Program-made: the position numbers and the translations under genes | Notes under the pieces: model-generated | Databases searched by the model: none | What the model saw: only the letters and a program-made list of their open reading frames with translations | Told to the model about the DNA's origin: nothing | NCBI GenBank assembly: GCA_029204225.1 | Contig: CM055104.1 | Coordinates: 19,307,295-19,371,294 of the forward strand | Source of the DNA: Diphasiastrum complanatum | Taxonomy: Eukaryota > Streptophyta > Lycopodiopsida > Lycopodiales > Lycopodiaceae | DNA length: 64,000 nt | Direction: 5' to 3' | In this document: positions 57,306 to 64,000 of the stretch, one piece after another | Position numbering within the stretch: the first letter of the stretch is position 1 | Layout: each line of letters opens with the position of its first letter

Positions 57306-57910
57306 TGGCTACATCAAGTGGAGTCATGTTGGAAGCCAATGATAGGCTTACCTCAAGTAGCTATTCGTTGTAGAAAGTGATGATGGAATCACTTCTAGAG
57401 ATGAATGATGTTTTGGATATTGTTGTAGGTTTGGAGGAGAGGCCAGCAACACAACAAGATCAATTGAGGTATGACAAGAGGGCCAAGAAGGTTATACACA
57501 TGATAAAGATGAATGTTACCAATGAGCTTCTCAAGGAAGTTGGTAAGAGTACTTCATCTAAGGATGCTTGGGATTCATTAAAAAAGCTTTATGAATCCAA
57601 GTCTACTTCTAGATTGTTGACTCTAAGAAGTCAAATCTTTTCTTGTTTGCAAAAGAATGAAGAAAGTCCAAATATTTTTATTTTGAGAGTGAAAACATTA
57701 AGGAAGGAGAGCTTGTTCAAGTTATTCTTAATGGATTGTTAGATGCTCATGCTAGCATTGTTCAAAGTATTGCTATTCAAAAGACTTTGCCAAGTTTGAT
57801 TGATCTTCAAGAGATCTTGATCAATAAAGAATATAGGCTTCAAGGAAGAGATGGATCTTCATCAACATCTCAAGTTGGAGAGGAAGCTATGTTCATCAAA
57901 GATGCTCAAG
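57306..57910 (+). pseudogene. copia gag (UBN2-type), broken
   Basis: It begins MATSSGVMLEANDRL with a TAG where family members have Trp, then MESLLEMNDVLDIVVG, DAWDSLKKLYESKSTSRLLT and LQEILINKEYRLQGRDG. A frame change lies near 57720. The zinc knuckle that should follow is missing because the sequence jumps to RT at about 57911. Confidence 0.82.
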
Positions 57911-59242
57911 AACAAAGGATTGACTATAATGAGACCTTTGCACCTGTGGCAAAGATGGTAAGCATTCGAGTCATTATCTCACTTGCTACTTTTTATGGAT
58001 GGGATCTATGGCAACTGGACATTACAAATGCTTTTTTGAATGGTGATCTTGAGGAGGAAGTGTACATGAGCAACCCAAGAGCTAGATTTCTTCTACAAAG
58101 CCAAATTATGTGTGTCTACTACAAAAGAGTTTGTATGGCCTTAAGCAAGCACCAAGGAGTTGGTATGCTAAGCTTAACACTAATTTATTCTCTCAAGGCT
58201 TTGTTATGAGTGAGTATGATCATTCACTTTGCTATAGGTTTGCTGGAAATGATGTTACCATCTTGTTAATCTATGTGGATGATATCATCTTGAGTGGTGG
58301 AAACAATCAAGATGTGGAGGATATCAAGATTGCTCTTAAGAAGGAATTTGAGGTGCATTCCTTGGTAACTTGCATTACATTTTAGGAATATAAGTGATTA
58401 GATCTTCTCAATCTACTTTCATTTGTCAAGAGAAGTATGCTATTTCTAGTCTAGAAAGATTTAACATGGTAGATGCAAAATCTTGTGATACACCTATGGA
58501 GTCTCATGTAACTATAAGAGGTAGTGAAAGATCCTTCAAGGACATTACTCTCTATAGGACGCTAGTTGGTTCACTCATCTATCTAACCATTACTAGACCA
58601 GATCTAAGCTGTTGTGTTGGAAGATTGAGTCAATTCATGCAAGATCCTAGTGAGGAGCATTGGAAGCTAGGAAATCGAGTTTTGAGGTACATCATTGGAA
58701 CTCAAGATTTTGGCATATTGTATGAGGGATCATCACCTAACTTGTTTGGATTTTCAAATTCGGACTATGGTGGAGATATAATGGATAGGAAATCCATTAG
58801 TGCTCATTGTATTTTCATAGGTGATGGAGCTATATCATGGATGTCGAAGAAACAAGCTACTATCTCATTGTCATCTAGTGAGGCCGAGTACAAAGCTCTT
58901 ATACATTGCACAAAGGAGATGGTATGGATCAAGAGGATGATCAAGGATCTTCACTTGCTAGATTTTTCAGAGAGCCCAATCATCTTTTGTGACAATATAT
59001 CAGCCCAAAGGTTGGCAACCAATCCTATCTTTCATGCTAGGAGCAAGCATATTGAAGTGGCATATCATTTTGTGAGGGAGCAAGTCATTGCAAAGGAGGT
59101 GGACCTTCAACATGTGTCCTCAAGGGAATGTGTAGCCGATATCTTCACCAAAGCATTGGGAAAGGACTTGTTCATGAAGCATAGGACTCCACTTGGAGTG
59201 TTATCAAAGTCCATGCTAAAACTAGTTGAAGAGGGAGTGTGA
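57911..59242 (+). pseudogene. copia RT and RNase H, fused to gag by deletion
   Basis: RT motifs: DYNETFAPVAKMVSIRVIIS, WQLDITNAFLNGDLEEEVYM, LYGLKQAPRSWYAKL, LLIYVDDIILSG (57918-58300). After a stop near 58383 the frame continues with RSSQSTFICQEKYAISSLER, YRTLVGSLIYLTITRPDLS and RNase H SKKQATISLSSSEAEYKALI, ending VADIFTKALG. One frameshift lies at about 58090-58110. The Y-V-D-D catalytic motif is intact. Confidence 0.88.
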
Positions 59243-59690
59243 GATATTCAACTAGTTTAGTCATATTTGCTACATTCTATATTTGGCAATTGAGGCCAAT
59301 TTTCATATCAAACTTAGAGTTTGACTTTTCAAAGTTATATTAGATTAAAAAGCATTTGAATAAACACTTTTTGAAAGTGTGGAAAATGTAGAAGTCGAGT
59401 TTGACTAGATTCAAATTTGAATGTAGGGTACATTGAATCTAGTCCTAAAAATAGTAGGGTTTTTCATATTGGAGGGAAACGAAGTGAAAATTTAGGTTTT
59501 GGACCTTTTATAAAAGGATGTAACTCGTGGGAAGAGAGGATACTCTCTCTCTTATCTCATTCATGCTTATACATGGTTCTCTTGGGTTCTACTATCCATT
59601 GGTGCACTTGGCAAGATTAGTGAGTTGTTTGTTTTTGTAACCAAAGATCAATTGTAGATTCGGATCTTAATGGATCTCAAATCCTTCACA
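59238..59690 (+). repeat. 3' LTR of the copia element
   Basis: It starts TGTGAGATATTC and ends CTTCACA (453 bp). Confidence 0.85.
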
Positions 59691-60315
59691 AGGAGAAGGG
59701 ACATAGAATTAACAAACAATGAGATAAAAAAAAAAGGAAAAGCAGGAAGGTTATGGTAGACTATCAACACTCGAGTGGGGGAGGACATAAATTGAGAGTC
59801 CCAATGGGCAAACTTTCGAACAAAAAAGTCAAGAAACCAATTAGAACGCTGAATAGTAGAGAGAGATGCAACCGAAAGGGGGTGTCCAAGAGGTGGGTAA
59901 CTGTCCCATGAGGGACGATACAGATGCCCAAAGGGAAACCCAAGGAGGAGGGCATACAATTAAAAGACGAAGCTCCGACTTTTCTTTGTTAAGGAGGGAG
60001 GAGGAACAATTGCAAGTATAAGAGAAGATGTGCAAAAGATGATGAACGTGCGGTTTGGACATAAGAGAAATAGGAGTGACATAATCAGCAAACAAATGAT
60101 GGGAAAGGGGGCCCATATGTGAGTGGATGGCGAGAATGAGTGATAGAGTGCGTAGGAAAGGGGCTCAGTAGCAATGGCAAAGAGCATGGGAGAGAGAGGG
60201 AATCCATGGCAGTTGTCACAGCCATTGGAGAAGGGTTGCGAGAGGTAGCCATCAAGGAGTAGCCCAAAAGAGGAAGAAAAATAAAGGCATTGCAACAGGG
60301 TGCAAAAGAAAGGGG
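59691..60315 (-). pseudogene. L1-type LINE relic, RT part
   Basis: Minus-strand fragments read GFPLSPMLFAIATEPLSYAL (RT motif G..QG.PLSP.LF..A.EPL), then FADYVTPISLMSKPHVHHLL (catalytic YADD seen as FADY) and SSLLNKEKSELRLL. It is frameshifted. It is upstream, on the minus strand, of the C-terminal part at 54900-56226, separated from it by the copia element. Confidence 0.75.
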
Positions 60316-61100
60316 TGTGAAAAATTGTCAACTAGTTAAGTTGTCTAATTTGACTCATTATATCACTCATTCATGGCTAAGTTCTCAATTGTTGGGGATA
60401 TCTTGTGGCAAGATGGCAATGGATGCTCATTCATGGAGTTTTATGGTAGAGACATATCAAGGAAGGACAAAGATGGAGAAGATGTGCAAGCATTGGTTGA
60501 TTACTCTTTATTGTTTGGTTTTGTTACTTTTTAGAGAGTTCAAAGTTGGAAACACGGACGAATCATTGCATTTACTCGGTTCTTCGTGTTCTAGTTACAT
60601 CTTGATATGTAAAATTGATGTAAGAAATAGTGAAGCATCCAATATGGACACTATTCTCTATATCAATTATGAAAGTTATTATAAAACCATAGAAAGGAGA
60701 TCTATACTTAGGATGGAGATCATTCTAAAGTTGGATCAAAGTTGTGTGGTGAAACTAGTTGAAGAGTGAGTGTGAAAAATTGTCAACTAGTTAAGTTGTC
60801 TAATTTGACAAATTGGAGGCCAAAGTGAATTTTCAACTTAGAGATACCTTTCGTTATGTCAATAAGGACTAAAAATAGTATCTTTACTATTTTTAACAAG
60901 TATATAGGTGGATTAGGTCAAATTTGGACCTACTTTAATTGGTTAGAAGAGATGCATTGAATCTGGTCAAGTTAGATCTAGGTTTTGGCAAGTACCTAGA
61001 AACTTCCATAAGCTGATAAGCTTATGCAAGATCATACACAAGAGACTATTATAAATAGGCATACAAGCACCAATCACCCACATATTGATAAGCATGGCAT
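60316..61100 (+). mobile_element. second copia remnant (5' LTR stub, pol end, 3' LTR)
   Basis: A 39-base LTR stub (60316-60354, TGTGAAAAATTGTC...) recurs at 60771-60809 as the start of the 3' LTR. Between them is a short coding relic ending with KLVEE, and GTGAG directly precedes the second LTR, as in the copia element at 56-59 kb. The right end of the 3' LTR is uncertain. Confidence 0.6.
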
Positions 61101-61454
61101 AAGCTTTGATACGTCAAACTGATACCTGCCACCATCCCACAACACAAAATCGCACGAGTTAGTATAATGGGGAAGACATGTGTCATAGCTGAACGTCAGT
61201 TGTTATCCATGTCCAAAAGAAGCTATACTACTTAGCAGCATAAATAGCATTCATAAATTATAGTTCGATCTTCCCATACAGTAGTGTATAGGTACTAGGT
61301 GATAAGCCAAGCCCTTGAAATTGGTTATGCTTTATGGTGTTTTTTTAGTCCTATATGAACTTTTCAAATTTATTTTACCTTGTTAGATTATGAATAAAGG
61401 CTTCAAAGAGTTCAATCTTACTTTGTCAAGAGGAACTATGTGATATTTCGTTAG
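61101..61454. other. nothing recognised
   Basis: This is AT-rich spacer between the copia remnant and the CT tract. Confidence 0.4.
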
Positions 61455-61591
<137 letters not shown>

Positions 61592-61672
61592 ATTATGTGG
61601 AATTAGATAATTTGATACACTTGAGTTCTCACTCAAACTCTAAATCACGCATCATTATGGTTTTTGTTTTTA

Positions 61673-61712
61673 CTATATATATGTATATATATATATACAT
61701 ACATACATAAAT
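61673..61712. repeat. (AT)n / (CATA)n microsatellite
   Basis: Alternating TATATATGTATATATATATA is followed by ACATACATACATA. Confidence 0.9.
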
Positions 61713-62089
61713 TACAATTGAGAAATATTTTATTTTTTGCTAAATAGCCATAGATGGTGCTTGTCAAAATGCCAGGAGAGCAGACAAATGTCAAAGGGAA
61801 GTATCAAATGAGTGGCGTGGAGATAATAGTTGCTATTGTTTACAATACATATAATCATATCACTACTGACTAACTATATGTACATTTTTTATTCGATAAA
61901 GACATGCAAATTGGATAAAATGTCCTCTCATTTTTTGTTCTGAACACAAAGACTTGACAAAGAGACCTCAGTGGATTGACTTTTCAATAGGCAAATGCTT
62001 TGAAGATGAGAAGGAAAGCCTCAACATGTATGTTATAGCCATATTCAGCTAAGGACATGCAATAGTCCTAATATGGTAGACCGGCCCTA
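61713..62089. other. nothing recognised
   Basis: No coding or element signal is seen. The right part may already belong to the LTR that follows. Confidence 0.4.
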
Positions 62090-62507
62090 TAGTGTTCGAG
62101 TTTATTGGTCACGCTGAGATTTAATTTCATGTTGTGGCATGTTTGTGACTAATGACCTTGAGAGGACCCAAACACTCTAATTGAGACATATGGAGTAGGG
62201 CATTTACGTGTGACAGCTATAGGCAGGAAGAATGCATAAAGAGTTGTGACCTATTTATAGTTGACCTGCACGGGGATTGCATGGGTTCATGCACAAGACT
62301 CTACTCTCTATATATTGAGGTAGAGATTATCTCGTCGACAACTTGGTTCAGGTTACCACTTGAGCTCTTCTCCTCTTGCTATCACATGGCATGGCTTGGG
62401 GGCTAGATCCAGGATTGATCTAGGTTTGGTTGGGTGGTTTTGCTCCATAGTGTCTCCTGTTGTGTTTTCCTATCCTCATATTAGGGGTTTCCCTAGTGGT
62501 CTTTGCA
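62090..62507 (+). repeat. 5' LTR of an LTR retrotransposon leaving the window (left edge approximate)
   Basis: A TATATATT box lies near 62310. It shares TTGGTTGGGTGGTTTTGCTCC (62428 on) and a GAGGA.CCA.ACACTC block with the LTR at 30290-30837. It ends GCA before TGGTATCAGAG (62509-62519), the primer binding site. Confidence 0.65.
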
Positions 62508-64000
62508 TTGGTATCAGAGATGGCTAAGATGCGGTCTTGGATGGGATGGAGACAAGTTCTACATCGTATTGGAAGTGGACGACACTTGGATTTACATCTC
62601 GGGTGGAGTGCTATTTTCTCAAGGAAATTTTGAAGTTGGATTCACAAATTCCGGTTGAAAGGTTTAGTATGATGGTCGAGTGCTACTTGATCAATTTTGG
62701 TTAAAGATATTGTGGATTGTGGGATTTCATTCATAATTTTATGTTTTCTTGAGGAAGCTTTCAATGATGTGGAATGAGTTGCATGAGTAATGTTGCTTGG
62801 ATCAATAGCTTGTTTCTGCTTGGTTAATGATTGACATCATGCTAGGCCATAAGGTTATGAATCATGTCTACTAGTTGTTCATAGATAGATTGTCATTTAA
62901 ATGGACTTATCTAGTTTTCTATGGACTGCTAGCAGTTTGTCACATGATTCTACAGATTGCATGTTGGGGAATAAGGTCATCCATAATTCTCCTGTGAACA
63001 TGCATGATATGGAACGTAGATGGGAGGACAATTATGTTAACATTAAGGATAATAAGAAGCTATGATTGTTAGTGGAAGCTAGAACCTGAATTTATTGATC
63101 CTTGCGGGACAATATGACCTTTCTTGCTTTTGTGTTGAGCTAGGGAATCAGGGGTTGAGGACCGAAATCTGGCTAGGGATTCACATACAAGCTTTTAGGA
63201 CTACTCTCAAACCCATTTTTGTAGTTTTTGAAGCCTTGAATTGCTGCTGATAACTGTGAGACAACCAGTTCTTGCTCTGCACTATTTTTCTCAGACTTTG
63301 ATTTGCATAGATGATGCAAATAGAAAAACACCAATGCATTGAGGACATCAGACTTTGTTCTGCTTGTAGCTTGGGTTTTGAGGGTTGTGGGTAATGTCTT
63401 TGTCCATGCCTCTTAACTGCTGGATCGATGATGTCTTGGTTTCAACTTGTTGCTCGCCCTTCCTTCCAATTTGAAGAGTTGAAACCACACTCTCTCATGT
63501 TGGGGATTTTGAGAATATGATGCTTTAAAGAACCCTTACTTCTTTTGGATTTCTCGAATATGGACTTTAAATAAAAATTCATACAATCCTTCAAGCATGG
63601 AAATTAGTTTTTGAAGGACTGTTTATAATCGTGTGAATTACTACTTGTGTGGATAAGGCTTGGAATTTGGAATGTTCTAGGATGTTGGTATTTTCAATTT
63701 CTTAATCTCGGATTGTCTCTTATGCATAGATAGAACTCAAATAGATGATAGTTACTATCACTCATGTTGAGAATATCTAGAAGAAAAGTCTTGTATATAA
63801 TAAAGTGAATCCTTTTTGGAAGGCACTTATTATTGTCTTTTCACGAATCTGATATTTTCATTTATCACTCTCTAGGAAACCTTTATAAGAAATTGGAAAT
63901 TTCTTTTAAAAGGAGGGGTGAAGTGATGAGTAAGATTCTATTATAAGGACCTATCAGTTGCATAGAGTTGAGAGGAATTCTCTAGGGATTGTGTGGAACA
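62508..64000 (+). mobile_element. PBS and leader of the LTR element
   Basis: About 1.5 kb follows the PBS with no open frame of note and no gag similarity. The coding part, if any, lies beyond the window. A long untranslated leader or a non-coding element are both possible. Confidence 0.5.

Larger units (their letters stand above)
56227..59690 (+). mobile_element. internally deleted Ty1/copia element
   Basis: The LTRs are 56227-56715 and 59238-59690. The PBS TGGTATCAGAGC follows the first LTR (56716-56727), and the polypurine stretch GAAGAGGGAG precedes the second. The interior holds gag, then RT and RNase H. The zinc knuckle, protease and integrase are deleted. I do not find a clean 5-bp TSD. 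It splits a minus-strand L1-type LINE. Confidence 0.88.

Noticed and set aside
56222-59695. A 5-bp TSD for the copia element
   Set aside because: GAAAG on the left and AGGAG on the right do not match well enough to claim one.

Overview
The window looks like nuclear DNA of a land plant with a large, transposon-rich genome. A fern or a gymnosperm would fit the very long, retrotransposon-filled introns, but the species cannot be named from this sequence. One host gene explains the layout. Nine exons of a nardilysin-type M16 zinc metalloprotease lie on the minus strand between 53857 and 7826. They splice with GT-AG borders into one uninterrupted 463-codon N-terminal half that keeps the HFLEH zinc motif. 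The C-terminal half of the gene lies beyond base 1. Almost everything else is transposable-element DNA in its introns or upstream of it.

Intron 9 (1-7825, open at the window edge) holds LINE relics and a group of hAT-type non-autonomous elements with 8-bp target-site duplications (TSDs). One of these carries a captured aspartic-protease fragment. Intron 6 (9594-17067) holds a degenerate hAT transposase split by a chromovirus-like Ty3/gypsy element (TSD CCTAT). Intron 4 (17474-29177) holds another hAT MITE and a head-to-tail array of four LINE copies (20030-27603) separated by long (CT)n tracts.

Intron 2 (29654-53104, 23.45 kb) cuts the gene inside the HXXEH motif. It contains a partial LTR element, a gypsy relic, a second gypsy element (33804-44514) with a young coding-free LARD (38537-43614, TSD CTTTC) inside it, a BED-finger hAT relic, and a LINE that begins right after a (CT)n tract and is split by a nearly complete gypsy element (46325-52540, TSD AATAG).

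Upstream of the gene (54000-64000) are a minus-strand L1-type LINE split by an internally deleted Ty1/copia element (56227-59690), a second copia remnant, a 135-bp (CT)n tract, and the 5' LTR and leader of an LTR element that leaves the window.

The points most worth following are: the hAT-type MITEs, which share terminal bases but each carry a different CpG-centred palindrome array; the LINE family tied to (CT)n tracts, with a covarying 3' hairpin; the LARD with a five-fold hairpin array after its primer binding site; and the placement of introns inside zinc-site codons of the protease gene.
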